From Gymnorhina tibicen (lineage: Eukaryota > Chordata > Aves > Passeriformes > Artamidae): a stretch of DNA of 64,000 nt. The stretch is from contig VXAZ01000475.1 in the NCBI GenBank assembly GCA_013399875.1, positions 787,767 through 851,766 of the forward strand. Reading direction: 5' to 3'. The notes under the pieces are model-generated. The model was not told where the DNA came from. It made no database searches and was given only the letters and a program-made list of their open reading frames with translations. A program made the position numbers and the translations under genes. How positions within the stretch are numbered: the stretch's first letter is position 1; each line of letters opens with the position of its first letter. Below, in pieces: positions 1-11,957 of the stretch.

Positions 1-784
1 GATGCTAGAGGCAGTTTGGGTTTTTTCCCCGTCTTCCTAAGCAAATTCTATTTTTGGCCTAGTTACAGCAGCCATCAGTCTCCAGAAAGATTTAACATTT
101 CCAGCATCCTTTGTTGGAAAAAGTAGAATCTGTTTCTTTTTTTTTTTTGTCTTGTACATAACAGTTGATCACACAGTTAATTGGAGATCCAGTAATTTCT
201 GGTAGTGTTAACCTCAAGTCTGTATAACTTGAAAAAATTTCTTTAAATATATAATTAAACAATATTATAAATCCCATAAGTTGAGAACATTAGAAATGTG
301 AAAGATTACGTAATATGGCACATACAGAATATCTCCCATGCAAAGGTCCAAGAAGTTCGAAAATATTATTTGAAAGAACATAGGATACATTTGTGATCAG
401 TGAATTCCACCGTGTCATTTTACACACTGGTCAGTCAAGGCACAGAGCCCCTGCATGAATCATCCTGCCTAAGGTTACTCAGGAGGTAAATGGGAGTGGG
501 AAGGAGAGACACAAGAACCACTCTTGGGTCTGTTTGGTGTTCTGGACACCCCTAACACACCTGTTATGAGGAACAGGAAGCAGGTTAATGGCTTCAGCTG
601 TCACAGCAGCCACTGCTTTCCTTTGGTAAAGGCATAAATTGTGCCAATATCTTGGGTTCCAGTGTCCTTAGGCAAATAAGTGAGGTTATTATTCACCAGC
701 TATTAAGTAAGACACTCCCAGCTTGTCGTTTCTTCTGCAGTGATAGCAGAGAGGTCAGCCACTATAAGTGGCAGTGTGACAATC

Positions 785-810
785 TGTCCTAGGTTATTTA
801 ACCTAGGACA
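785..810. repeat. Perfect 12-bp inverted repeat
   Basis: The left arm TGTCCTAGGTTA (785-796) and right arm TAACCTAGGACA (799-810) are exact reverse complements separated by two T bases. Pairing stops at the next base out on each side. The function is unknown. It could extrude as a cruciform, bind a symmetric dimer, or be chance. Confidence 0.85.
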
Positions 811-3396
811 CAATCATAAAAGGCTACTCAAAAAGCAATTAAATGTTCTGAATAAAATTGTTGTTTCCATTCATATAAATGAATTTTGGCAAGAAAAACT
901 CCATGTTTACATCTACAAAAGCTTCAAATATCCCTTTGCAAAGAGTGTAAATCTTGCTACCTGTTCCCAAAAAGGATCAGGAAACAATGGGAGAGATTTT
1001 AAATTTTAACCTCTCCATTTTAAGACAGTTTTTGGCACTCCATTGATGGCCACAGATTTCAAAAGCTACTGTTTGAGGGACTGCTGATTAAAAGCTCAGA
1101 TTACCTTGAGCTTGGATGTGAAAAGCAGGGAGTGTGACAATCCTCTAGCTGCATGAACAAAAGCAGGGAAGAAAAAAATATAGGTGTAGAAAATAACAAT
1201 ATTTAACTACTAAATGATATTGATTTCTCATTCATAATTACCAGGATTTCTTGACATATGAAATGGAAAACACAGCTTCCCTGTGCTAGGTACTGTACTC
1301 AGAGTGAGGGTGCACCAATAGTCTGGATATATGTAACAGCAGATAGAAGAAATAAAGAAGAATTAAAGCACAAGGAATACTGATACTGATAGAGATACTG
1401 ATTCTTCACTCCTAACTGAAATCCAGTTTAGTCCTACCTAAACTAGGAAGCTAGGAACCTGCACTTTCTCTACCTGAGTGATGAAAGTGAGAGAAGATGA
1501 AGTAGTCCCTATGTTCTTCCCTGCTTGCTGTTCACGAGGGTCCTGGCTGATGCAGTTTGCTGCTCCTACCTTTGACGCCAAGCCAGAGCAATTTTCTCTT
1601 GTTTTTGGGTAATTCAGTCCCCAAAGTCGAGGTGGGAATTCAGTTTAGATCTCCTCAGCCTGTCTTCATAGGCAATTTTCTAGTACTATGAAATAGTGCT
1701 AGTGCAGTTTCACAGATGAACATCTAACCCAGAAAGAGAATACTTTTCTTTAAATCAGTTTAAGGCAAAATAAAGTGGTAAGTTAAATGGAAAAGAGACA
1801 CTGCCACATGAATAGAACAATGTCCACACGATAATTACAGGGGGTTTGATTCATATTACAACCTGAACTGGCAATGACTGCCCAGCATACCTGAGTTATG
1901 ACCTACGACCTTATCCACAGGAAAATACTACTTTTTCAGAGACGTGTAGGAGTGATATAATATATTGAAACATAACTTCAACAAAGCTAAGGACTCACTG
2001 GTTCAGATGCTAACCAAATCCAGGCAGTTTCCAACTGCTTCAGTCTCTTGCACTGCTAGCAGAATGAATGCTATATCCCTTTGCAAAGAAAAGAAACTCC
2101 TGCACTCAGTTATAACCACCCAAATCTGAACAGAGACACCCACAGAACACAGAGCTGATGTTGTAGTAGAAAATCCCTCACAATGCTACCTTTGAACAAG
2201 ACCCAACCCAGTCGGTCTAGATTTAGAAGTGTCTGCCCACCAGAGTGAAGTAAGAGTTTGTATTCCAGCATGTATAGTGATAAACACCTATCGTGAAACT
2301 GTACCTGGGCTAAATTTCACTACAAATTCACATTGTATATGTTGAATATATCATGCACTGTCCAAAATATGAAGAGACGGGAATATTACTCAAACACCAG
2401 GGCTCAGAAACACTGGCACTTTCAGAATATAAGCCAAACTTCATCACTCAGCATTGTTCCCTCCTGTCCTCTTAAGCAGCTGTACCCAAGGCCTGGGACC
2501 TTTGCATTTAGTCTTGTGCTGCCAGCACCTGGGGCAGCCCATAACTCACCATCCAAATCAGTGGCTGATTTCAGCTCCACTCTTGCTCCAAGTAAGAGCC
2601 CTGCCCATCCCTAAATACTACAGAAAGGGGACAAAAGCTCTACACAAGCTCTTCAAAACTGGTAAATATCATTTAGAGCTACCAAAAAGCTCACTTCAGC
2701 ATCCATCTGGAGAAAGAGCCATCCCTACTGTGAACCATCCAAGACAAGGGAAGGCACAGGGTGATGGAGAGGTCAGAAAACCAATCTCTTGCCCATGAAT
2801 AACCTGGCAGGATATTAATCTGTCTGTTGGAAGCAAAAGTGATGTCACTGCTGTTCTAGCAGGCAAGAAGGAATTGTTTCTCATTGGCTCTGTTTCGGTC
2901 AGAACATGAGATTTAAGCAGGAGGAAAAAAACCAAAAACCACAAAACACACAATCTCAGTGTTCCCCTATGAAATTCTCACAGGGCTGAGATTAAATAAT
3001 CGAGCAGCAGGTCACCATTCCAGCCCATGGCTTCAATCTAAGAAGCACATTGACTACTTGTCAGCAATGACAACAGGCATTTGGGAAGCCAGGGGACCCT
3101 CCAAGCAGAGAGAGGGCTCTGGGGACAGGCAAGGGCTTCTACTCTAACCCAAGGAAAAGTGGGAACTCCAATTCCCCCACTGTACAAAATGGATGGAAGA
3201 TCTCAGTTTGCCAAGGGTTTTAAGGGAAGTTAAAAATGAGTTTAAAATCATTAGCTAAAAATGTAAACATCCAGGCTGGGTTCCAGGGCAAAGATTGTAT
3301 TATTCATAGTACTTTAAATGTTAACTATTCAAGATTTCATTTAATATACTTTTCCAACAATAAGATAATGGAAAAATACCAAAATACAGCATATGT

Positions 3397-3418
3397 TTAT
3401 GATCTTTTAAGATCATAA
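3397..3418. repeat. Perfect 10-bp inverted repeat
   Basis: The arms TTATGATCTT (3397-3406) and AAGATCATAA (3409-3418) are exact reverse complements with a TT centre. The surroundings are AT-rich and no gene is nearby. No function can be assigned. Confidence 0.8.
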
Positions 3419-5419
3419 TTTGTTTTGATTACATGAAACAGCATCTGCTCTGCTTTCTATTTACTCAAAGCACCAAGAATGCACCTAATAATAATATCAC
3501 TGTATTTTAAAATTTGTCTTTCTGCACAGTTCATTAGAGTGAAATTCTTCCAAGGCAAACTTGAAAACATAAAACAAAACATGAGGAGAAAAAAAAATCT
3601 GTCAAGAATATTGCATATTTGCATTTGTTTTACTAGAGTCATTCATTTTCGGGAAAAAAATGTCTCTGCTATACCTCAGACTCTGCCTCATCTGTAGAGA
3701 AGTCCTAATCTTATGCTTATGCCATGCATTGGAGTAGTGAGGCATAGGCTATGATCACTGTGGTGTACAATTTTTAATTTCCTAGCGGCAACATTTTTTA
3801 TTGTGACTGGCAGGCTGTTTATAGTTGTAATTTTGAGATGTGTTTTTGTTGTTGTTCTTCTCGTCTTTTATTAACATACTGCCAGATATCACTCTATGAT
3901 GGCCCATGCTGGGTTAGTGATAATGTTGTCTGCACTGGCAGGGCTACCTTGGCAGATTATGGGCATAAAATGGGCAGGGGGCAATCAGCTTGTCAGAATA
4001 TTTATAAATTTCAAATTGCTATATACACCCTTAATGACTTGTGCAATGAAAAAGATTGCTATGTCACTACATCTGCTCTGCATGAAGAATGGTAATAGTT
4101 GGAGAAGATGGGCTGGGAGGGAGACAGTCCTCATTTAAAATAAATATCTGTGATTGACATGAAAATTGGCCTATGAAGCTAAATGAAAGGTAAAAGCATT
4201 TAGATTTAATTAGCTTTATTGGGGGGGCTTACTGAACCAAGAAACCTCGCTAACCTTACATAGACTCAGGTGCAGAAACAAGTATCAGTCTTATACAACA
4301 GCTATTATTCAGGAAGGTGCCCCCATCTCTTCCCCTGGCTATATTAATCCAATACCACTACCAACAATTTAAAAACACTACCATGGCTTGTTTGTCTTAC
4401 ACTTGTTTAACCTGCAACATGTTGTCAAGCAATGCCATGCAGCAACATTCTTTTTAACGTAACCTATTGCATTGCACAGGCATCCTTACTGCATTTTCCT
4501 TTTTCTGACTTTGCCTCTCTCTCCAGCCCCCACCCCTAGGCCCCCAGAACAGCCCAATTCTGATTTCTCTAGAGTGGCTTCCATTATCACTTAGTCTGCT
4601 CTTTTGGAGGGGGAATAAAGACAACAATATCTTTTATTCCATTGTTCTAGAACATCTTTGCTCATTTCTTTTTCCATAATGCTCTCATCCTCCTGCCTTT
4701 TCCTTATTCTCTGTACTTCCCTTTACTTGGTATCAGTCTATTGTCAGGATCAGAGTTTGGTGAATTCCCATAAAATTTGTCTTTTTACTCCTGTAAAAAG
4801 TCTTTACTCAAAGCCTCCATCACAGGCTGGGACTTCTGCTGCCGTGCTAGAGACAAGCATGGGGCAAAACAGCAGCTTTTCTCCCGCAGAGACCAGATAT
4901 TTCAGCAGACACATTAAAGAAAAGTACAAACCCATTAGGCAAAGACGTTCATGAACCACAGCATCATGAACCATGGCAGAAATTGACTGCATCTTAAGAA
5001 CCACTATCTGACCATTCTTGCCATGACAGAAAGCCACTGATTGTCCAATTCCTCCATCATGTATCAGTTTTCAGGGATACCTCACTTTTTCTTGCTATCC
5101 TCTCCGAGCTAACGTGAGGTGGGGAAAATACTTCAGTCATGGCAAAAAGCAGTATGAACAGAAGTTAAAATATATATCTATTTCAACTGCTTTGAAAACT
5201 GGATTACACTTAAATACTCATTGTCTGTGTGGAACCAACTGCTGAGAGACCCATCAGCATCCCTGCTAACAGCTTCCTCACTCAGCCCTCCTTCCTCTTC
5301 AGAGGTTTCAGTATTATTCCTGGCAGAAGCCAAATATAAGACCACGCACCTCACACCAACCTAATCATTCCCTCTGGTGAGTACAGATTTTTTGACTGAC
5401 TAGAGCTTAATACTAGACT

Positions 5420-5446
5420 ATTAAGAATACTGACTGTATTCTTAAT
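5420..5446. repeat. Perfect 11-bp hairpin
   Basis: ATTAAGAATAC (5420-5430) and GTATTCTTAAT (5436-5446) are exact reverse complements around a 5-base loop. The stem is AT-rich, and too short for a typical microRNA precursor. It lies about 130 bases before the CpG island. Confidence 0.8.
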
Positions 5447-5574
5447 GAGGCTGTTTTGTGGTAACAGCGCAAGGTCCCTAGGCAGCAAGATGGTGATGGG
5501 ATTACACACGTAGCTGCTATGTATCACTTTTATCAACACCTAAGTAACCACTTCAGTAAAATGGTAAGTGTCAT

Positions 5575-5775
5575 TGTGGGAAGCCAGTTCAGCCCGCCTG
5601 CCCGCCTGCCCACCTGCCGGCTCGCCTTCGCACCTTGTCCTGCCTCGCTGCCACTTCGCCCCGCGCCCTTGCCTGCACCCAGCTTCTCCCGCCGCCGCCG
5701 CTTGGAGATGGTGCCCAGCTCCGCATGGAGACTATGCAAGCGCACCGCGATTCGCAACGTGCACGGTCCAGCTGC
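5575..5775. promoter_or_regulatory. Isolated CpG island, candidate promoter
   Basis: This short segment is GC-rich and holds about twenty CpG dinucleotides within roughly 180 bases, whereas the flanks are AT-rich and nearly CpG-free. It includes a run of four CGC/GCC-type triplets near 5690-5700. In vertebrates an unmethylated island of this kind usually marks a promoter or first exon. Nearly every frame on both strands is open here because GC-rich DNA has few stop codons, so the 95- and 86-codon frames are not evidence of protein. A strong splice-donor match (ATG followed by GTAAGT) lies at about 5560-5566 on the plus strand, just upstream. Direction and product are unknown. A GC-rich fragment of a repeat I do not recognise is the main alternative. 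Confidence 0.45.
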
Positions 5776-5814
5776 CAAAAAAAAAATAGCCATGGTTCCA
5801 TGGTAAAGCTGTTC

Positions 5815-5879
5815 CCTGTCTTCTGTTCCTTCCCTCCCTCCCTCCTTCTCTTTATTTTTCTTCTTCTTTTTTTTTTCTC
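5815..5879 (+). repeat. Pyrimidine-rich low-complexity tract
   Basis: This is a nearly pure C/T run: (CCCT)n-like units pass into CTT and poly-T. An AATAAA hexamer follows directly at about 5880. The hexamer could act as a polyadenylation signal for a short transcript from the adjacent CpG island, but that is inference. Confidence 0.7.
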
Positions 5880-7397
5880 AATAAATGATTTTCAGATATA
5901 ATATTGCCGTTGTTTGTGCTTGATTTTTCATCAGAAAAATATATCAAAAGAATCCTTCCCAGCTGCTCCTTTTTATAGTGGAATGGGACAGTCATGTTAG
6001 ACCACTCTTTGAGATGGCACATGACAGATGAGAGAACTGCTCTGATAAAACCAGAAGGCTAGTAGTAGAACTGGGTATATAAACCAGGTCTCCTTAATAC
6101 CAAACCTGTTTCTTCTCCACCCAGGAGTGCTTTCTTCCTAGTGTGCTTTTCTACACACAAGACTTACAGGATTTTTTGATAGTATAAGGCTTTTGCAGTT
6201 TAACTTTATAATTACAAATGGAAAAGAGTTTGAAAGGTACTGCCTGAAATGCAATCATTTACTTACTGTTTCAGTATAGTTTACCAGTACCATTTTTCAT
6301 AATCTTTGAAAATGTTTAAAAAAAAAAGTGTAACAGTCTGAGCATCTGGTTTGTTATAAAATAGAATACGTTTACCTAAAAATGAAAGATTTACAAATGC
6401 TTTTAATGTTTCTATAGAAACCAGAAAATCACAAACCACTTGTGTCAGAGTTAACATAGGAATCACATATGTTTTCTCCATATATACAGAAAAACTTATT
6501 TCCAGCAGAAAAAAACTGCTTTGACTTCAAAGGAAATAGAAGTGATGGCAAAGTCTTTTGAAATCCAGGACCATCGCTTAGCTGTGGACCAACAGCAACA
6601 TGAAAGAGTCACACCATCTGCCAAAATTCCTTATAACCTAAACTTTTACATTCACTCAGAGTCATGTATTTCTTACATTTGCTGTGTAAGAAGCCATCAC
6701 AATACACGCACTTCAACATGAGTAAGTACTTATTACAAATTACCTCAACTTCATCCCAAACAAAAGCACAAATCCGTTTATTTTGCTGTTTCTCCTTCTT
6801 TCTTCTTTTTAAGTACTGTCATAGGAGGTCAGCAGATATTTGAAAGTAAGGGCATTTTCTACAGAAGAAGTAGTCTTTATGAAGAATCTATTTCATTCAT
6901 TTGACGTGGCAAAAGTTTAAATTTATACGTGCAAAAATTCCCATCATAAGAAGCCAATGCATATATAAAGTTGCACCTGTACAACTAAACTGAGTCCCAT
7001 GTACTTCTGGGCATCTCAGTGAGACTTCTGCTCCGAGTACAGAGTTATACCCCAGATCCTGAGAGAGAGGTCTGGGTATCTCCACTATTCACCAGTTAGA
7101 TGGGAAGAATCAGCCTTCTGTCCTGATCGTATACATCTACTGACGGTAAAGGGAGTGTGGAGCAACCACAACCCTAACTGAGAGACTCACTTGAAACAGG
7201 GGAAATGGATATAATTATCCATGAAGATCACCATTTGTGATAACAAAAGTCTTTGGCAAGAATTTTCACACCCGGAACAAGTTTGACCACGAAGAAAAAA
7301 AAAATCCATCATACATACTCATTAAGAGCCTTAGTAACCTATAGCTGGAACTCTGAGTAGTCTCTGAATTTGTAAATAATTTTATTTTTACCTATAG

Positions 7398-7499
7398 AAC
7401 TTTGGATCTCATATTGAGAAATACCTGAACTCACCAGAGTACCAAGTGAGACTTGTGGGCAAGCTACATTTCTTGCAGCCTAAAGAGTCCGTTTATAAG
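7398..7499 (+). other. Candidate internal coding exon, product unknown
   Basis: A plus-strand segment bounded by an acceptor (T-rich tract ending CCTATAG) and two overlapping donors, AAG|GTAAGG at 7500 and AAG|GTAAGT at 7505. The first donor gives 102 bases, 34 codons without a stop; the second gives 107. The other two plus frames contain stops. The translation begins NFGSHIEKYLNSPEYQ and ends LQPKESVYK, a composition that reads like soluble protein. I do not recognise the family and found no partner exon with matching phase. Open runs of this length arise by chance in a few percent of random AT-rich segments, so this is a lead rather than a gene call. Confidence 0.22.
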
Positions 7500-9160
7500 G
7501 TAAGGTAAGTAAACACAGATGGCAGCTTCAATTTAATCCAGTTGAGTCCTAAATATTAAAAAATTTTCATGAAATCTTGACTTCAAGAATTAAAATCTGT
7601 TAGTTGTCTCTGCTGTGATTTCTGATCACTAATACAAGACCCATGAGACTTTCATGTTGCAATATTTGTAAAAAAGAGCAATCCATAAGCAAGCAGTAAC
7701 ATCACCATTAAAGAGATCTTCAGCAGATCTTTTAAAATCTTTTTTAGTATAGGCTGCAATGGTTCTTCATATTAACAACTGATAAGAAGGATTAAATTCT
7801 TGTCACCCAATTTCAGCTACCTCACAGTTTAATGGCTTATTAAAGCTAGAAATATAAGATTCCTGTAACATCAACACAGAGAAAGACTCCCACATAAATA
7901 AAATAAAACCAAGTGCACTTAGGAGCACACAAGTTTTAGATGAGAATAGGTGACTAGACACCTGAGTTTTAGACGGATAAATTTAGGTGAAATGAACTCT
8001 TTTCTGTCCTTCTGCCCCAACCAGATTTAAATGTTGGCAATTTCTGTGAATCCTGTCTTACTTTCACTAGTATGGTAGGTAGCAGTATTGGTTTAGGAAT
8101 TACAGTCTTTAAGCAACTGCTGGAGTAGACTCAGGGATTAGTTTAGTGGCTGATAAGAACAAGGAGAGAGCAACATGTTCTTCTGGAGAACTGGAATTTG
8201 TACGTCAGTGGTGGTGTTAACATGCTAACAACATGCCTCTGAAAGTCTGGCTCAAGTAGACATATTTCACAACTATCTCATAATACATATCTGAGCACAT
8301 TTTTCTGAGACAGATTGGACAGCATAAAGTTATAAGAATTAATGCAAATACTCTTCCTGAAAACAGTGGCAGTAGAAACGTGAACAAATGCTCACTAAAA
8401 TAAGTCATCTACAATGTGATACATGAAGGTTGCCACCTATCAATCAGAGCTGTTGAAAAAGGCAAGGTTGAGCATTTAGTCTTCCTTCAGTTTCCATGGT
8501 TATTTTAAGGTCTGTAAATGACCTCTCTAGAGAAATTAAATCAAGCATAGAATTTTTATATTTTAAATACAGCAAGCACCATGCCCCAAAAAATAATTGT
8601 GCTATCTGTAAGTTAATTCAACCCTAATATTGTTATACACATCTAAAAGGTATATAAATTATTTCATTGACATCCTGCTCCCTGGCATTTAGAATTAATA
8701 TTTTATTAGTAATCACCCAAATACACTATACCAGGACTCGCAGTGAACTTTTGCTACACTGGAATGTAGCAATAACATACTAAAATTCCTTACTGTTATT
8801 CCTGTCTATTCATTAACACTGCCACAAGTACAACCCTGCCCACCCCACTGTACACAGGAGAACTGACCATGTTGCTACCAAAAGAACTGCTTCAGGATAG
8901 AAGCAAAAACAAGAAAAACTGCTCCTCCTCAAAGAAGCCAAAATCTACTTAGCGTCTTTCACATATCTACAGGTATTTTCTATGTTTATTTTCTTTTCTC
9001 ATTAAGGGTGTTCTTTTTTATTAATTAAATGGAACATATCCATAGCCAGGGATTGAATTACCCCAAAGTACCTGCTTAAAAAGATCGATATTGATCAAAC
9101 TAAAGGGTAGAAAGTACCACTAGTCTTCTTAATGTAAGTGATTTGGCTCAAGGAAGGTTT

Positions 9161-9212
9161 TGATCAAATTAAGTGGAGGATCTAATTAACCTGTGATTAA
9201 ATTAAGTGGAGG
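9161..9212 (+). repeat. Two 19-bp direct repeats with homeobox-like cores
   Basis: TGATCAAATTAAGTGGAGG (9161-9179) recurs at 9194-9212 with one change (C to T at the fifth base), a period of 33 bases. Between them lies TCTAATTAACCTG, and another TGATCA sits about 70 bases upstream. TAAT/ATTA cores are the usual contact sites of homeodomain proteins. The pair could be a small regulatory array or a local tandem duplication. Confidence 0.5.
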
Positions 9213-11891
9213 GCAAGCTGTAGAGGCATAAATCCCATACACATTGAGATGAAACTAATAGTAATGCACATATTTACAGAGGCTGCCAGGGGAAAGCATG
9301 CAATAAATTCAGCAAAGAAAAAAGGTCACAGAAAGAAAGGGAAAATAAAGCAGGAAGGGATTAGAATACAGAAAGAAGATAAAGACAGCCACAGATAATG
9401 ATTACCATTGGAAGAACATTAGCCAAGCCTGGGAGATTAAAGACTGTGAATATACTAAAGCATGAAAAAAAATCTTCCAGATTAAAAATCTAAAGAAATA
9501 CAAAACTCAGTGATCCATATTGAAATAGAATTCCAGAAGCTACTAAACAGGCTCTTGTGCAAGGTCAAATTATATCTGTCAATAGTTTGTACCTCATGGG
9601 CAGCATGTGATGAGATCAGTGGTAGGGACGAGTTGTCCAGTCAAACACAGGCAAACCCGATGCCATTCCTCCATGCAGCAGAGTATTGCTCTTTGAGGAC
9701 TGGGATGTTTATGGCTCTACACTCACTGAAAAACCATTTGCAACAATTCAGACAGATACCGTTCCTTGCATGACCCACTTTCTTGTAAGAGACCACTGCC
9801 TTATTTCTGTCCCAGGGCTCTGAATATTATCACCATAACCTATTCCAGAAGAAGCCTGCATGTTTTCCACCCACTGCCAAAATCCTATTACAGCAAGGCT
9901 GAAACAATAGAAGTCAGAGCTCTTTGTGACTCCTCACCACCCAATTCTGGAACAAAATTATGTGTCTTCAAAACAACTGGCTTCAAAATTAACACCCTGT
10001 TTAAAAGAATGAGGAAATCTTAAGCTGGATGCCAAGACAGGGAGAAATCCCAGCAGTTTATATGTCTTTATCTCATAAAGACTTGCCTTTTTTCTGAAGT
10101 TTTAGGGAAAGGATTGTTGACATTGTACAGCCTCAAAACAATAAGGCCTATATATGTCTTTTACACTTATTAGACCATAATAATACATTAATTTTGAGCC
10201 TCCTCAGATGACATTTTGAAACACTGCTAGTTCTCCCTTTATTCAATCTGGGGCAGTTATGCAAACTTTGTTTAAACATTTTTGATACATTTGATAGATT
10301 AAAAAAATGTGGAAAAATTATTCGCTAAAAATTATTCAAGAACAATAAATATGAACAATAAGATATGGAAATTAATGGCATTATAGAATTTCTATAGTTC
10401 TGCCAGTTACTTGCTAGCTGCAAAAGATTACATAAAAACATTCCAGATGTAGTGGTTCCAGTCTACCAAGGCTGTAGACTACCAGTCTATCACAAGTCTA
10501 CCAGTGATAGTTTTTTCAGACAAAATTCTCTACTAATTATCTTTTCTTGCTAGACAAATATTGCCCAGAATGTGGAGACTTCCCGGAAGTGCAAGACAAT
10601 CATCTGGATGATACAAGCCCCATAGTATTTCAGGGTTCAGTGACACCTCTGTGTCTTCTTGAAACCTACCTCTTCAAAGACCATAGGAAATTACATTAGT
10701 CTCCAATTTTATGCAGCACCTCTACTTCCACATCTACTGGCAATTTTCCACAGTTTTGAAGTCTTATAAAAATACAGCAGACAGTAATTTCTGAGAAACA
10801 GAAAGTGCTTATAAAGCTGAAAATCCAGCTAGCTAGCGTCATTGCCAAACCTGAAAACCTGACATATTTTTCAATGTTCCAGTAACACATTAATATGGAT
10901 TTTTGGTTACATTGTGTGCATAGCGATGATTTCTCATTTAAGCCAGTAGCCAGTAACAGTCACAGGCAGCCTTTTTTTTCCTTTCCTTTTTCAATCAAAG
11001 AGATTTACTTCTACACCAAATAGCCTCCGTTTTGCAATCGATAGCAGCACTGAACAATTGGATTGGAAATCATAATGTATAATCAACTCCAAGACTCAAA
11101 TGGCAGAATACCTATTGTTCTTTTCTGAGCAGACAAATCGAGAGCTCTGTTATCTCTTAAGTATCAACAATTGTGCAGTGAAGATATTAATTTTCCATTA
11201 ACATGGAAATTACACATCTGACTGCTGTCAGCTGTTTTATGTTACTGGAACAATGAATTAACCTTGCCCCATGCTGGCAACTCTGCAAAATTAAATATTA
11301 TATCAAGAGCATGCCTTTCCTAACTCAGATGATTGCAAAAACTTAGTATCATAAAACCTTTTAAAGCAGTTTAATCTTCTTTTCTGTGTGAAGTAACTGA
11401 ATCTTTTTATATAGTGCCTGTTCATTTCTGTACATCTAATAGTAACAATAACTCGACACAAGGTGTAATAATATTTTTTACTTCATCTCCTCTGGGTTGC
11501 AGAACTTGTTGCAGCATCTTCAGTCCCCTTTGACAGTTCTTTTGGTTTCTTCTCTATAATCCATTATACCCCAACTAAAATTGGCAGGTACCCTGCCAAC
11601 AATTAGGAACATCGGAATTTCCCGAAAAGACCTCTGGTTTTCCACTGCATTGCACATAATCATGGTTTCTATGACCTTCATGACATTTTATCAGATGCCC
11701 TGAAACAAGGAGGAAAACTAGATAACAAACCTAAGGAAATGGCTAAAACTAAACCCGTTATTTATCTGGGTTCTCATGACAGCCATAGATTAATGGACAA
11801 ATGACTCCACACAATTTCTCTATTTAGCTTTTCAGACAGATTTTGTTCAGACCTTTGTATCTTAACTCCTTGTTCCTCAGAAAGTACTCAC

Positions 11892-11957
11892 CTTTGTGTA
11901 ATTTCCAACTACGGGGCATATAGAAACATTCTTGCAGTTGCTTTGAGTTTATTTTCA
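11892..11957 (-). other. Candidate 66-bp internal exon, minus strand
   Basis: Read on the minus strand, the segment follows a strong acceptor (GGGTTTCTTTTCAG) and ends at a strong donor (CACAAAG|GTGAGTACT). One of three frames stays open throughout, with two leading bases and one trailing base outside whole codons; it reads KINSKQLQECF then YMPRSWKLHK. The other two frames contain stops. Both splice sites are close to consensus, the best pair I noticed in this window. The product is not recognised, and a non-coding RNA exon or chance are alternatives. Confidence 0.25.

Larger units (their letters stand above)
1..5574. other. AT-rich non-genic stretch
   Basis: I see no gene, transposon or RNA gene here that I can support. 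The longest open frames (about 60-114 codons) are scattered on both strands, lack consistent splice signals and match nothing I recognise. Perfect inverted repeats at 785-810, 3397-3418 and 5420-5446 are listed separately. Conserved non-coding DNA cannot be ruled out from one sequence. Confidence 0.6.

Noticed and set aside
4658..4954. 98-codon plus-strand frame with a hydrophobic start that resembles a signal peptide
   Set aside because: The hydrophobic stretch comes from T-rich DNA, and no conserved cysteines or domain follow.
5519..5901. Five overlapping open frames of 70-95 codons on both strands
   Set aside because: They overlap in nearly every frame inside a CpG-rich segment with few stop codons. 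The translations are low-complexity Pro/Arg/Ala-rich and resemble no protein family.
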